64,000 bases of DNA. Source: Corynebacterium halotolerans YIM 70093 = DSM 44683 (lineage in GTDB: Bacteria; Actinomycetota; Actinomycetes; Mycobacteriales; Mycobacteriaceae). Positions 56,847 through 64,000 of the stretch are shown piece after piece (within the stretch, counting starts at the first letter, position 1; every line of letters starts with the position of its first letter). Under the pieces are notes generated by a model. It was not told the DNA's origin and searched no databases. It was given only the letters and a program-made list of their open reading frames with translations. The stretch lies in NCBI RefSeq assembly GCF_000341345.1, contig NC_020302.1, positions 1,716,075 to 1,780,074 of the forward strand. Reading direction: 5' to 3'. The position numbers and the translations under genes are program-made.

Positions 56847-58893
56847 GGGCGTCCTCGCTCGGCTGCTCGTTGATGCGGTCGCGGATCCAGGAGTCGACCA
56901 GCTCGACGGCCTCGTCGACGGGGACACCGTTGACCTGCGAGCCGTCCAGGAAGCGGAAGCTCACGGCGCCGGCCTCGACGTCACGGGCGCCGGCCAGCAG
57001 CATGAAGGGCACCTTGCCGGTGGTGTGGTTGCGGATCTTCTTCTGCATGCGGTCGTCCGAGGTGTCCACCGTCGCCCGGATCCCGCGGGCACGCAGCCGC
57101 GCGGTGATCTCCTCCAGGTGCGGGATGAAGTCGTCGGCAACCGGGATCCCCATGACCTGCTGCGGGGCCAGCCAGGCCGGGAAGGCGCCGGCGTAGTGCT
57201 CGAGCAGGACACCGAAGAAGCGCTCGATGGAACCGAAGAGCGCGCGGTGGATCATGATCGGCTGCTGCTTGGAGCCGTCGGAGGCGGTGTACTCCAGTTT
57301 GAAGCGCTCGGGCATGTTGAAGTCCAGCTGGACGGTGGACATCTGCCAGGTGCGGCCGATGGCGTCCTTGGCCTGCACCGAGATCTTCGGGCCGTAGAAG
57401 GCCGCGCCCTCCGGATCCGGCACCAGCTCCAGGCCGGAGTTGGTGGCCACGCGCTGCAGGATCTCCGTGGAGCGCTCCCAGATCGCGTCGTCGCCGACGT
57501 ACTTCTTCGGGTCCTTGGTGGACAGCTCCAGGTAGAAGTCGTCCAGGCCGTAGTCCCGCAGCAGGGAGATGATGAACTCCAGCACGGTGGTCAGCTCATC
57601 CTCGAGCTGGTCCTCGGTGCAGTAGATGTGGGCGTCGTCCTGGGTGAAGCCGCGGGCACGGGTCAGCCCGTGCACCACGCCGGACTTCTCGTAGCGGTAG
57701 ACAGTGCCGAACTCGAACAGGCGCAGCGGCAGCTCCCGGTAGGAGCGGCCACGCGAGTCGAAGACCAGGTTGTGCATCGGGCAGTTCATCGGCTTGAGGT
57801 AGTAGTCCTGCCCCGGCCTGGTCTCGTTGCCCTCCTCGTCGTACTCGGCGTCGAGCTGCAGCGGCGGGAACATCCCGTCCTTGTAGAACCCGAGGTGGCC
57901 GGACTTCTCGAAGAGGTCGCCCTTGGTCACGTGCGGGGTGGAGACGAAGGAGTAGCCGGCCTCGATGTGGCGGCGGCGGGAGTGCTCCTCCATCTCCAGA
58001 CGGACGATGGCGCCGTTCGGGTGGAAGACGGGCAGGCCCGAGCCGATCTCATCGGGGAAGGAGAACAGGTCCAGCTCGTTGCCCAGGCGGCGGTGGTCGC
58101 GCTTCTCCGCCTCGGCCATCATGTGCTGGTAGGCCTCGAGGGACTCCTTGTCCTCCCAGGCGGTGCCGTAGATGCGCTGCAGGCCGGCGTTGTCCTGGTC
58201 ACCGCGCCAGTAGGCGGCCGACGAACGCGTCAGGGCGAACGCCGGGATGTAGCGGGTGGTCGGGATGTGCGGACCACGGCACAGGTCCGACCACTCGATC
58301 TCACTGGTGCGCGGGTTGAGGTTGTCGTAGGCGGTCAGGTCACCGGCGCCGACCTCGGTGGCCTCGTCGGAGTTGGGGTCGACGTTGCCCTTGTCCTGGA
58401 TGAGCTCCAGTTTGAACGGCTCGTCGGCGAGCTCCTCGGCGGCGGCCTCGGGCGAGGCGTAGACGCGGCGCTCGAAGCGCTGACCGGACTTGATGATCTT
58501 CTTCATGCGCTTTTCCAGCGTCCTGAGGTCCTCCGGGGTGAAGGGCTCGGCGACCTGGAAGTCGTAGTAGAAGCCGTTCTCGATGGCCGGGCCGATGCCC
58601 AGCTTGGTGCCCGGGAACTCGGCCTGCACGGCCTGGGCGAGGACGTGGGCGCAGGAGTGGCGGATCACGGAGCGGCCGTCCTCGGTGTTCGCCGGGACGG
58701 GGGTGAACTCGGCGTCGGTCTCCGGCACGTGCGAGAGGTCCTTCAGGGTCCCCTCGGAGTCCTTGACGCAGACGATGGCGTCGGGGCCCTTGTTCGGCAG
58801 ATCCAGCTCCCGCATCGCGGCGCCCACGGCAGTGCCCGCGGGAACCTGGAACGAGGGGAAGACGGCCGGGGAATGGTCGGTGGCGTTCACCAT
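56830..58893 (-). CDS. thrS: Threonyl-tRNA synthetase
   Basis: The 687-aa enzyme has an N-terminal TGS domain (about residues 15-70), an editing domain with [12 protein letters not shown] and later zinc-liganding residues, the class II core ([57 protein letters not shown]), and a C-terminal anticodon domain. The start is ATG at MVNATDHS. It heads the thrS-HIT-pgsA-acyltransferase-pimA-lemA operon. A small stem (CCCGGTC/GACCGGG, 58977-58996) lies in the leader. Confidence 0.97.
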   Translation of the reverse strand: MVNATDHSPAVFPSFQVPAGTAVGAAMRELDLPNKGPDAIVCVKDSEGTLKDLSHVPETDAEFTPVPANTEDGRSVIRHSCAHVLAQAVQAEFPGTKLGIGPAIENGFYYDFQVAEPFTPEDLRTLEKRMKKIIKSGQRFERRVYASPEAAAEELADEPFKLELIQDKGNVDPNSDEATEVGAGDLTAYDNLNPRTSEIEWSDLCRGPHIPTTRYIPAFALTRSSAAYWRGDQDNAGLQRIYGTAWEDKESLEAYQHMMAEAEKRDHRRLGNELDLFSFPDEIGSGLPVFHPNGAIVRLEMEEHSRRRHIEAGYSFVSTPHVTKGDLFEKSGHLGFYKDGMFPPLQLDAEYDEEGNETRPGQDYYLKPMNCPMHNLVFDSRGRSYRELPLRLFEFGTVYRYEKSGVVHGLTRARGFTQDDAHIYCTEDQLEDELTTVLEFIISLLRDYGLDDFYLELSTKDPKKYVGDDAIWERSTEILQRVATNSGLELVPDPEGAAFYGPKISVQAKDAIGRTWQMSTVQLDFNMPERFKLEYTASDGSKQQPIMIHRALFGSIERFFGVLLEHYAGAFPAWLAPQQVMGIPVADDFIPHLEEITARLRARGIRATVDTSDDRMQKKIRNHTTGKVPFMLLAGARDVEAGAVSFRFLDGSQVNGVPVDEAVELVDSWIRDRINEQPSEDALAARR

Positions 58894-59041
58894 GAGTGTG
58901 CTGCGCTCCTTCTTGCGCTCACGCGGGGTGCGGCATACCTGGCCGCGCCCCACTTGTATCCGGGCACGCCCCCAGGCCCGGTCCCCCTTGACCGGGCGAC
59001 GGTGGCCTGCGTGACGTTCCCGTTCATGTTACCCCGCAAGG

Positions 59042-59081
59042 TGACGCCCCCGCGCAGTCGGGGAGGTCGGGCGTGGGCGTC
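59042..59081 (-). terminator. Possible terminator of the copper/DyP operon
   Basis: TGACGCCC / GGGCGTCA perfect 8-bp arms, the upstream arm overlapping the DyP stop codon, with a GC-rich interior and no U-run. Confidence 0.35.
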
Positions 59082-60336
59082 AGAGGGACTCCAGCAGCCC
59101 GGCTCCCCACCAGGCGTCGCGCCCGCGGCCGTCGGCACTGGTTCCGGGAGGGATCCAGTAGACCGCCGAGCCGATGTGGGTGATCCACTCGTTGAGCCGG
59201 TCGGCCTCGTCCAGTCGGGCCTGGATCGGGGTGAACTGCTTGTCCGGATCCTGCTGGAAGCAGATGAACACCAGGCCCGAGTTCGACAGCTGGCCGCTGC
59301 CCGGGACCGGCGGCAGGTCGTAGTTGTAGGAGCGCCGCGCCAGCCTCTGCTCCGGGTGATCCGCCGCTGGCCGGGCCCGGGCCATGTGGCTGTCCGGATC
59401 GATGACCGGCAGCCCGAACCCGTCACGCGCCTCATAGTCCGCCTCGGTGAACTCCCCGCCGCCCGTCAGCGGGGCGCCGGTGTCCAGCGTGCGGCCCGTG
59501 GACTCCTCGCGGGAGGTCCGGTCCAGCATCTCCCAGGAGTCCAGGTTCATGCTGATGCGGCGGACGACCATCGCGGTGCCGTCGACGAGCCAGTCCGGCC
59601 CCTCGCCGATCCACGCCTGCTCGTCCCACTCCCGGTCGGAGCGGGCGGTGACGGTGCCGTCGAGCTGGCCGAACAGGTTGCGCGGGGTGGAGCCCGTGGG
59701 TGCCCCGCCGTCGGCACGCAGGAAACCCTGCTGCATCCACTGGACCCCGGCGTAGTCGGTGCCGGAGCGGACCATGTGACGCACCGCGTGGGAGAGCATG
59801 GTGGGATCGTCGCAGCAGAACTGGAGCACCAGGTCCGACTGCCCCCACGCCGGATCCAGCTGATCGCGACTGAACTCCGGGAGCGGTGCCAGCCAGTCCG
59901 GGCGCCGGTCCCGCGCCCCCGCCACCTCGAAGACGCGCGGGCCGAAACCGCAGGTGACCGTCAGGTTCGCCGGCACGGTGGTCATCTCCGGTTCCAGGCT
60001 GCCCAACGGGGCCTCCCCCGTGCACAGCCGGCGCGCGTCCTCGGTCCACAGCCGCAACAGGCGGGCGAGACCCGCGCGGTCCACCTCCTCCCCGAGGCGG
60101 AACGCCACCAGGTTGAGGTGGGCCTGCGCGGGGGTGGCGATGCCTGCCTGGTGGACGCCGTCGAAGGGGACGATGGCCCCCTCCAGACGCGTCTCGACGG
60201 CCGCGGGATCGATGTCGGCGGTGGTGTCTGCAGTGCGCGTCGACGAGCGGACGTCGGTCGAGCAGGCGGCCAGCGCCGCACCACCGGCGGTGACGGACAG
60301 TCCGGTGAGAAAACCCCTACGGGAGAGCGGGCGCAA
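59080..60336 (-). CDS. Tat-exported DyP-type heme peroxidase (EfeB-like), possible lipoprotein
   Basis: The 418-aa protein has a twin-arginine signal (LSRRGFLTGLSVTAGGAALAAC), with a lipobox-like LAAC at its end, so it may be a Tat-exported lipoprotein. The DyP signature is present as RNLFGQLDGT, close to the family NLxGFKDGT with Gln-Leu replacing Phe-Lys. The proximal histidine is expected in DPDSHMARARP. DyP enzymes oxidise dyes/phenolics or, as EfeB, take part in heme/iron use. The TTG start is supported by GGGAGG. It is the last gene of copC-PCu(A)C-dyp. Confidence 0.88.
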   Translation of the reverse strand: MRPLSRRGFLTGLSVTAGGAALAACSTDVRSSTRTADTTADIDPAAVETRLEGAIVPFDGVHQAGIATPAQAHLNLVAFRLGEEVDRAGLARLLRLWTEDARRLCTGEAPLGSLEPEMTTVPANLTVTCGFGPRVFEVAGARDRRPDWLAPLPEFSRDQLDPAWGQSDLVLQFCCDDPTMLSHAVRHMVRSGTDYAGVQWMQQGFLRADGGAPTGSTPRNLFGQLDGTVTARSDREWDEQAWIGEGPDWLVDGTAMVVRRISMNLDSWEMLDRTSREESTGRTLDTGAPLTGGGEFTEADYEARDGFGLPVIDPDSHMARARPAADHPEQRLARRSYNYDLPPVPGSGQLSNSGLVFICFQQDPDKQFTPIQARLDEADRLNEWITHIGSAVYWIPPGTSADGRGRDAWWGAGLLESL

Positions 60337-60351
60337 TGGAAGCTTCCTCCC

Positions 60352-60966
60352 CTACCCCTGGTGTCCACCGTGACCCGCGGCGTCCGGCGTGGTGCCGCTC
60401 TGCAGCCCGCCGTCCTCGCCGTAGTTCTCCTCGCCGGCGCCGATGGTGCGCACCGGCACCGGGTCGAGCTCGACCTCGGAGCCGTCACCCAGCAGGAGGG
60501 TCATGGTGATGGCGTCCCCGGCCGGGATCTCCCCGGGGTGGCCCATGATCATCAGGTGGTCGCCACCGGCGGCGAGCTCGTGGCTGCCTCCGGCGTCGAT
60601 GGTGAAGCCGCCCGGCTTCTCCTGCATGACGCCGTTGACGACCTCGTGGATTTCGAAGGACTCGGCGTCGAGATCCGTGGTGAAGCCGGTGACCTGGACC
60701 TCCTCGTCAGTGTTGTTGACCAGGGTTCCGAAGACAGAGGTCATGTCGTTGTCGGTGCCCTTGGCGCGGACGACGCCGTCCTCGAGGGAGACCGGGGTGT
60801 CGGCCACGGCATCGGCCGTGTTCCCTGTGGTTGCCGTTGTGGCCGTGGTGGCGGTGGTGTCCCCGGTGCTCTCGGGCGAGGGATTCTCGTTGGGCGGGGT
60901 GCAGGCGGCCAACGCCAGCGCGGCGGCGGTCAGGGCGGTGAGTCCGAGGGGGGTTCGCATGTTCAT
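60352..60966 (-). CDS. PCu(A)C-family copper chaperone lipoprotein
   Basis: The 204-aa lipoprotein (lipobox LALAAC near residue 22) has a Thr-rich linker followed by the PCu(A)C domain. The copper site H-x-n-M...H-x-M is visible: EIHEVVNGVMQEKPGG with GGDHLMIMG downstream. A short His-rich end (AGHGGHQG) may bind metal too. These proteins deliver copper to cytochrome oxidase. It lies between copC and the DyP gene, 7 bp after copC. Confidence 0.88.
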   Translation of the reverse strand: MNMRTPLGLTALTAAALALAACTPPNENPSPESTGDTTATTATTATTGNTADAVADTPVSLEDGVVRAKGTDNDMTSVFGTLVNNTDEEVQVTGFTTDLDAESFEIHEVVNGVMQEKPGGFTIDAGGSHELAAGGDHLMIMGHPGEIPAGDAITMTLLLGDGSEVELDPVPVRTIGAGEENYGEDGGLQSGTTPDAAGHGGHQG

Positions 60967-60973
60967 GAGGCTT

Positions 60974-61633
60974 CTACTCCTGTGGCGTGTTACGACCCTT
61001 GGCGATCATCATGATGATGACGCCGAGGATGGCGAGGATGCCCACTGCCCCGACGACCCAGGCCAGCGGTCCACTGAGGAGGCCCCCGTCGGTGTCTTCC
61101 GCCGTCTCCGCGGTATCCGCCGTCTCCGTGGTGTCCGTGGTGTCCGGGGTGTCCACGTTCTCGGCGGTTGCGGCGGTGTCCGTGTTGTCTGTGTTGTCCG
61201 GGTTGTTCGTGGGCTCCGCACCGGCCTCCGGGGACTGCTCATCGCCGGCGACGGTGAAGGTGGTCATCCCGCGGGTGGCGTGGCCGTCGGAGGAGGTGAT
61301 CTGGAATCCGACGGTGTACTCGCCGGGGCCGCCGGTGACGTCCTCCGGCAGCTCCAGGGTCACCATCTGGCCGTCGATCGTCGGTTCGCCGGAGTACAGC
61401 AGTTCACCGGAGTCCTGTTCCGTGACGGCCACGGTGCTAAAACCCTCCCGGGGAATCCCCGAGAACTCCAGCTCGATGCTGCGCGGGAACTCCTCGACCA
61501 CCGCCCCGTCGGCGGGATCGCCGCTGACGACGACGTCATGGGCCAGGGCGGCCGGGGCGGCCGCGATGGTGACGGCGCCGGCCGCCGCGAGTGCGGCCAG
61601 GGCGGGTCGCTGGAGCGTGCGCGGGATGATCAC
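60974..61633 (-). CDS. copC: CopC-domain copper-binding exported protein
   Basis: The 219-aa protein has a signal peptide ending PAALA, so the mature chain begins HDVVVSGDPADGAVV with the N-terminal histidine used by CopC proteins for Cu(II). The beta-sandwich domain ends near GFQITSSDGHATRGMTTFTV, which supplies other ligands. A long acidic Thr/Asp/Asn-rich linker with TADTAETAEDTD repeats and a C-terminal membrane helix (WVVGAVGILAILGVIIMMI) follow. The GTG start is set by AGGAGG upstream. First gene of the operon. Confidence 0.9.
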   Translation of the reverse strand: MIIPRTLQRPALAALAAAGAVTIAAAPAALAHDVVVSGDPADGAVVEEFPRSIELEFSGIPREGFSTVAVTEQDSGELLYSGEPTIDGQMVTLELPEDVTGGPGEYTVGFQITSSDGHATRGMTTFTVAGDEQSPEAGAEPTNNPDNTDNTDTAATAENVDTPDTTDTTETADTAETAEDTDGGLLSGPLAWVVGAVGILAILGVIIMMIAKGRNTPQE

Positions 61634-61719
61634 GAAAGGTCCTCCTGGACTGGTCAGATCGTGTTGAAGGGGTGCTGGGCACACGGTACCTCCCGGCGGG
61701 AGCTACCAGAAGACTGGTC

Positions 61720-61755
61720 GGAGCCCGGACCGGGAAAGTTCCCGGGCAGCTCCGA
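61720..61755. other. Hairpin-forming sequence upstream of copC
   Basis: CCGGGAA / TTCCCGG (61730-61745) is a perfect 7-bp stem with a 2-base loop, embedded in a wider GGAGC...GCTCC pairing. It lies between the tRNA-Val terminator and copC, about 100 bp upstream of copC. Its role is unknown. Confidence 0.35.
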
Positions 61756-61854
61756 CCGGCAACGTGTTTCCATGCACATTCGGCCGCCCGCAACGGCGAT
61801 GCCCGTTCCGCACCGGGTACGGGATCGCTCCCCTGCCCAGCTTTCCGGATAACG

Positions 61855-61884
61855 AAAAAATCCCGGTACCACTGGGGTACCGGG
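61855..61884 (-). terminator. Terminator of tRNA-Val(CAC)
   Basis: Perfect 9-bp stem CCCGGTACC / GGTACCGGG with a 5-base loop; on the minus strand it is followed by a run of six T. Confidence 0.9.
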
Positions 61885-61892
61885 ACTGTCTG

Positions 61893-61967
61893 TGGTGGTC
61901 CCAGCTGGGTTCGAACCAGCGACCTTTCCGGTGTGAACGGAACGCTCTTCCACTGAGCCATGGGACC
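61893..61967 (-). tRNA. tRNA-Val (anticodon CAC)
   Basis: 75 nt including an encoded CCA. The acceptor GGTCCCA pairs with TGGGACC; the D-loop GGCTCAGTGGAAGAGC, anticodon loop TTCACAC and T-arm GCTGGTTCGAACCCAGC fold normally. It reads GTG codons. It is alone on the minus strand and ends with a strong intrinsic terminator. Confidence 0.95.
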
Positions 61968-62452
61968 GTAGTGCTGCAGATGACCACGGGCGTCCGTGGC
62001 TGCGCTAGAAAACCTAGCACGACCATCGATGGGGTTCCTAATCCGCAGGTGGAACCCCCGCTCGTCCACCGCTGAAATGACGGCGAGCTGCCGACGGCCC
62101 CGCAGCGACGCCCACGACATCAACGACACAGTGACGGTTCTACCGGTGGCCGCATCCCGGATATGGGGCAACACGGAACGGAAGGCGCACAAACTTCCAC
62201 ACCCCCTCCAGGCTCCCCACGGCCGGTACCGATTCAGCCAAGAAGTAACGGCCCCAGTAGGGCGGGTCCCCGGGCACCCAGGGGCGTCGCTAATTTCACC
62301 CTGCCCCCCACCCCGCAGTCGCCCCCTCCACTCCATGCCACCCCCGGAACCTTCCGGGATCCCGGCGGGCGGGTGGAATGACACCGGTGTAATTCAACCC
62401 CGGGTTCGACCCTCGGCGACTATTCGGCAAATAAGCGCCGTAACCTCGGGAT
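61968..62452. other. 485-bp gap without a recognisable gene
   Basis: Between the divergent tRNA units, no frame on either strand looks coding: all are Pro/Arg-rich. The composition becomes AT-richer towards 62380-62480 where the tRNA-cluster promoter lies. No known ncRNA was recognised. Confidence 0.5.
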
Positions 62453-62482
62453 TTGTAAAGTGAGCGGCGTTCAGGATAAAGT
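62453..62482 (+). promoter_or_regulatory. Promoter of the six-tRNA cluster
   Basis: TTGTAA (62453-62458) and TAAAGT (62477-62482) with 18-bp spacing, 45 bp before the first tRNA. Confidence 0.55.
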
Positions 62483-62527
62483 TTTGTCTCGCACCAAGCC
62501 ACCGAGAACAACGGCGGACAGTGCAAT

Positions 62528-62600
62528 GCGGATGTAGCGCAGCTGGTAGCGCATCACCTTGCCAAGGTGAGGGTCGCGAGTTCGAGTCTCGTCATCCGCT
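62528..62600 (+). tRNA. tRNA-Gly (anticodon GCC), copy 1
   Basis: 73 nt. Acceptor GCGGATG/CATCCGC, anticodon loop TTGCCAA, T-arm with GTTCGAG, discriminator T. The 3' CCA is not encoded. Its D-arm reads CAGCTGG where copies 2 and 3 read CAGTTGG. Confidence 0.95.
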
Positions 62601-62635
62601 CTCATTTCACCGGGCCAATTCGATGAAATGAATCC

Positions 62636-62707
62636 GCGCGATTAGCTCAGCGGGAGAGCGCTTCCCTGACACGGAAGAGGTCACTGGTTCAATCCCAGTA
62701 TCGCGCA
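62636..62707 (+). tRNA. tRNA-Val (anticodon GAC), copy 1
   Basis: 72 nt. Acceptor GCGCGAT pairs fully with ATCGCGC; anticodon loop CTGACAC; T-loop GGTTCAATCC. CCA is not encoded. It is the intact copy of the duplicated Val-Gly module. Confidence 0.95.
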
Positions 62708-62726
62708 CTGAGGAGCAATCCTCGAT

Positions 62727-62799
62727 GCGGATGTAGCGCAGTTGGTAGCGCATCACCTTGCCAAGGTGAGGGTCGCGAGTTCGAGTCTCGTCATCCGCT
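62727..62799 (+). tRNA. tRNA-Gly (anticodon GCC), copy 2
   Basis: 73 nt, with the D-arm CAGTTGG. Otherwise as copy 1. CCA is not encoded. Confidence 0.95.
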
Positions 62800-62831
62800 C
62801 TGGTACTTTGTGCCTGAGGCGGTAGCGCCAC

Positions 62832-62902
62832 GGTGGAATGGCCGAGTGGTGAGGCAACGGTCTGCAAAACCGTGCACACGGGTTCGATTCCCGTTTCCAC
62901 CT
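62832..62902 (+). tRNA. tRNA-Cys (anticodon GCA)
   Basis: 71 nt. Acceptor GGTGGAA/TTCCACC, anticodon loop CTGCAAA, T-arm CGGGTTCGATTCCCG, discriminator U as expected for Cys. It lies between the two Val-Gly modules. Confidence 0.95.
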
Positions 62903-62912
62903 CGTAGTTCAA

Positions 62913-62984
62913 GCGCGTTTAGCTCAGCGGGAGAGCGCTTCCCTGACACGGAAGAGGTCACTGGTTCAATCCCAGTATCGCGCA
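62913..62984 (+). tRNA. tRNA-Val (anticodon GAC), copy 2 with an acceptor-stem mismatch
   Basis: 72 nt, identical to copy 1 except that acceptor position 6 is T in place of A (GCGCGTT at the 5' end, ATCGCGC at the 3' end), giving a U6-U67 mismatch. Anticodon, D-arm and T-arm are unchanged. It may be a weakened or decaying duplicate. Confidence 0.9.
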
Positions 62985-63003
62985 CTGAGGAGTAATCCTC
63001 GAT

Positions 63004-63076
63004 GCGGATGTAGCGCAGTTGGTAGCGCATCACCTTGCCAAGGTGAGGGTCGCGAGTTCGAGTCTCGTCATCCGCT
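63004..63076 (+). tRNA. tRNA-Gly (anticodon GCC), copy 3
   Basis: 73 nt, same sequence as copy 2. The discriminator T is followed by CCA (63077-63079), so this copy encodes its 3' end, unlike copies 1 and 2. It is the last gene of the cluster. Confidence 0.95.
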
Positions 63077-63081
63077 CCACC

Positions 63082-63119
63082 ACCCCGGATCCTGATTCAG
63101 GCTCCGGGGTTTCGTTTTT
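63082..63119 (+). terminator. Terminator of the tRNA cluster
   Basis: ACCCCGGA / TCCGGGGT 8-bp outer stem with inner CCTG/CAGG pairing, followed by TTCGTTTTTG. Confidence 0.85.
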
Positions 63120-63135
63120 GGGTAGCATGCTGCCC

Positions 63136-63879
63136 ATGCGCCCCTACCCCGTCGAGATCCCCGTCCAGACCCTCATCGGCCCGACGCAGCCCGTCGGCAC
63201 TCCCGAGACCCGCGCGGTCATGATCTCGACCGCCACGGGGTCCGCGTCCTGGGGCGGCAACACCCAGAAGCTGGGCAACGCCACGGACACCGCTCTCTTC
63301 CTGGGTGTGCGCCAGTGGTCCGACGCCGTCCTCGTCGGGGCGGAGACCGTGCGGACCGAGGACTACGGACCGGCGACCGGCACCTCCGGGGAGCAGGCCG
63401 AGCGCGTCGCCCGGGGCCAGGCGCCCACCCCGGTCATGGCGGTCCTCTCCCTCACCCTCGACTTCAACCCGTCCGCCCGGATATTCACGGATCCGGAGCA
63501 CTCCCCGCTCATCCTGGTGCCCGAGCGGGTGCTCACCGACGCCGTGCAGGCCAGACGGCGGGAGCAGCTCGAGGCGGCCGGCGCGGAGCTCATCTCCACC
63601 GGCTCCGGCTCCCCGGCCGAGGTCATCGCCGCCCTCCACGACCGTGGCCTGGTGCGACTGAGCTGCGAGGGCGGCCCCGGGGTCCTCGGGTTGTTCTTCA
63701 GCGCCGACCTGATCGACGTGCTGCACCTGACGCTCGATCCGCTTGCCACCGCCCCCGTCGAGCAGCCGCTGGTCCGCATGCTGCGGGGCACCGAACCCTT
63801 CGCCCACCGCCTGGAGCTCGAGGACTTCCGGGCCACCGCGGACAGCTCCCTGTTCCTGCGGTACCGCCGCCGACGCTGA
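63136..63879 (+). CDS. RibD C-terminal-type (dihydrofolate reductase-fold) reductase
   Basis: The 247-aa protein resembles the reductase half of RibD: MISTATGSASWGGNTQKLGNATDTALFLGVRQWSDAVLVGAETVRTEDYGP at the N-terminus and LVRLSCEGGPGVLGLFFSADLIDVLHLTLDPL in the second half, the usual NADPH and substrate segments. The deaminase domain is absent. Its role may be in riboflavin or a related pathway; this is inferred from the fold. An in-frame ATG at 63127 would add three residues; the start follows directly on the tRNA terminator. Confidence 0.8.
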   Translation: MRPYPVEIPVQTLIGPTQPVGTPETRAVMISTATGSASWGGNTQKLGNATDTALFLGVRQWSDAVLVGAETVRTEDYGPATGTSGEQAERVARGQAPTPVMAVLSLTLDFNPSARIFTDPEHSPLILVPERVLTDAVQARRREQLEAAGAELISTGSGSPAEVIAALHDRGLVRLSCEGGPGVLGLFFSADLIDVLHLTLDPLATAPVEQPLVRMLRGTEPFAHRLELEDFRATADSSLFLRYRRRR

Positions 63880-63910
63880 GTGTTGGTCTCGGTCGCCCGG
63901 CGACTCCTCG

Positions 63911-63916
63911 GATAAT
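63911..63916 (+). promoter_or_regulatory. -10 element of the last, partial gene
   Basis: GATAAT lies 9 bases before the GTG at 63925. The short distance suggests a leaderless or nearly leaderless transcript, common in corynebacteria. No clear -35 is seen. Confidence 0.45.
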
Positions 63917-63924
63917 GTGGGCCC

Positions 63925-64000
63925 GTGACTTCGCCAGCAGCCGACCGACTCAAACAGCTCTGGGTGGCCGAGACGCCGCTGACAGACCCGGAGCCCGCCC
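63925..64000 (+). CDS. 5' end of an unidentified gene (partial)
   Basis: A GTG start is followed by 24 further complete codons open to the window edge (MTSPAADRLKQLWVAETPL...). Too little sequence is present to name a family. The start is supported by the GATAAT element and by the lack of another gene in the region. Confidence 0.5.
   Translation, partial: MTSPAADRLKQLWVAETPLTDPEPA

Larger units (their letters stand above)
62636..62799 (+). repeat. Val-Gly tRNA module, first copy
   Basis: tRNA-Val, a 19-base spacer that can fold as GAGGA-gcaa-TCCTC, and tRNA-Gly. The whole unit is repeated at 62913-63076 with two base changes that I can see: one in the acceptor stem of tRNA-Val and one in the spacer loop. 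Confidence 0.85.
62913..63076 (+). repeat. Val-Gly tRNA module, second copy
   Basis: Nearly exact repeat of 62636-62799. The spacer reads GAGGAGTAATCCTC where the first copy has GAGGAGCAATCCTC; the change is in the loop, keeping the stem. Confidence 0.85.

Noticed and set aside
58977..58996. A C-rich-loop hairpin before thrS that recalls the actinobacterial 6C RNA or a T-box leader
   Set aside because: Only one 7-bp hairpin is present, without the paired second C-loop of 6C RNA and without the T-box sequence or specifier-loop elements.
56821..61014. A 1397-codon open frame on the plus strand opposite thrS and the copper operon
   Set aside because: It is antisense to well-supported genes (thrS, DyP, PCu(A)C). 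Its sequence is the Gly/Val/Arg-rich product expected from the opposite strand of GC-rich genes. The same holds for the other long antisense frames opposite alaS, aspS, rel, secD and ushA.
61996..62463. A 155-aa frame in the non-coding stretch before the tRNA cluster
   Set aside because: No ribosome binding site, unstructured Pro/Arg/Ser-rich composition and no recognised domain.
1..64000. CRISPR arrays, prophage genes or intact insertion sequences
   Set aside because: No regularly spaced direct repeats, cas-like genes, integrase, phage structural genes or transposases were found. The only close repeats are the tRNA modules.

Overview
The window is a GC-rich actinobacterial chromosome segment, most probably from a high-GC Corynebacterium. 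Three things point there. The gene order is the one shared by corynebacteria and mycobacteria: aroK-aroC, prepilin peptidase, aroE-mltG-ruvX-alaS, rarA, aspS, hisS, the glyoxalase II-like hydrolase, ppiB, rel-apt-lipoprotein-secF-secD-yajC, ruvB-ruvA-ruvC, yebC, pdxT-tesB-pdxS, and pimA-acyltransferase-pgsA-HIT-thrS. There is a CE1758/CE1759-type monooxygenase/flavin reductase pair. Several secreted proteins end in a C-terminal hydrophobic segment, as is common in corynebacterial envelope proteins. The order pdxT-tesB-pdxS next to yebC and the PIM genes is the mycobacterial one as I recall it.

Layout. 1-13 kb: a minus-strand housekeeping run covering shikimate pathway genes, peptidoglycan transglycosylase, ruvX, alaS, rarA, an APH-fold kinase-like protein and aspS. 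13-27.8 kb: a more variable block with a zinc metallopeptidase and an MDR oxidoreductase, a SNF2-family helicase locus interrupted by a frameshift and an in-frame TAG, a small exported protein, a YhgE/Pip membrane protein with a degenerate ABC ATPase and a divergent TetR regulator, a HEPN-like/CBS protein, the LLM monooxygenase and FMN reductase pair behind a RosR-like operator, L-serine dehydratase, a PPOX-family protein and a small membrane protein. 27.8-41.3 kb: hisS, an MBL-fold hydrolase, tpx, ppiB, a secreted 5'-nucleotidase, an S9 peptidase, rel, apt and an orphan solute-binding lipoprotein. 41.4-50.7 kb: the Sec accessory genes, the Holliday junction genes, yebC, pyridoxal phosphate synthase genes and a thioesterase. 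51.8-58.9 kb: a GT87-like membrane glycosyltransferase and the phosphatidylinositol/PIM cluster ending in thrS. 59-61.6 kb: an exported copC-PCu(A)C-DyP peroxidase operon. 61.9-63.1 kb: seven tRNA positions: one tRNA-Val(CAC) on the minus strand, then a plus-strand cluster Gly-Val-Gly-Cys-Val-Gly. 63.1 kb to the end: a RibD-C-like reductase and the start of a further gene.

How the genes work together. The first block supplies chorismate. secD/secF/yajC assist protein export, and many exported products are encoded here (UshA-like nucleotidase, SBP lipoprotein, CopC, PCu(A)C, Tat-type DyP peroxidase). The pgsA-acyltransferase-pimA unit makes phosphatidylinositol phosphate and the first acylated PIMs. 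The LLM/FMN reductase pair looks redox-regulated. No CRISPR array, prophage, intact insertion sequence or classical defence island was seen. The most unusual items are the broken helicase locus, the RosR-like palindrome, the HEPN-like motif in the CBS protein, the ATPase-like partner of YhgE that lacks a Walker A motif, and a duplicated tRNA-Val/tRNA-Gly module in which one tRNA-Val copy carries an acceptor-stem mismatch.
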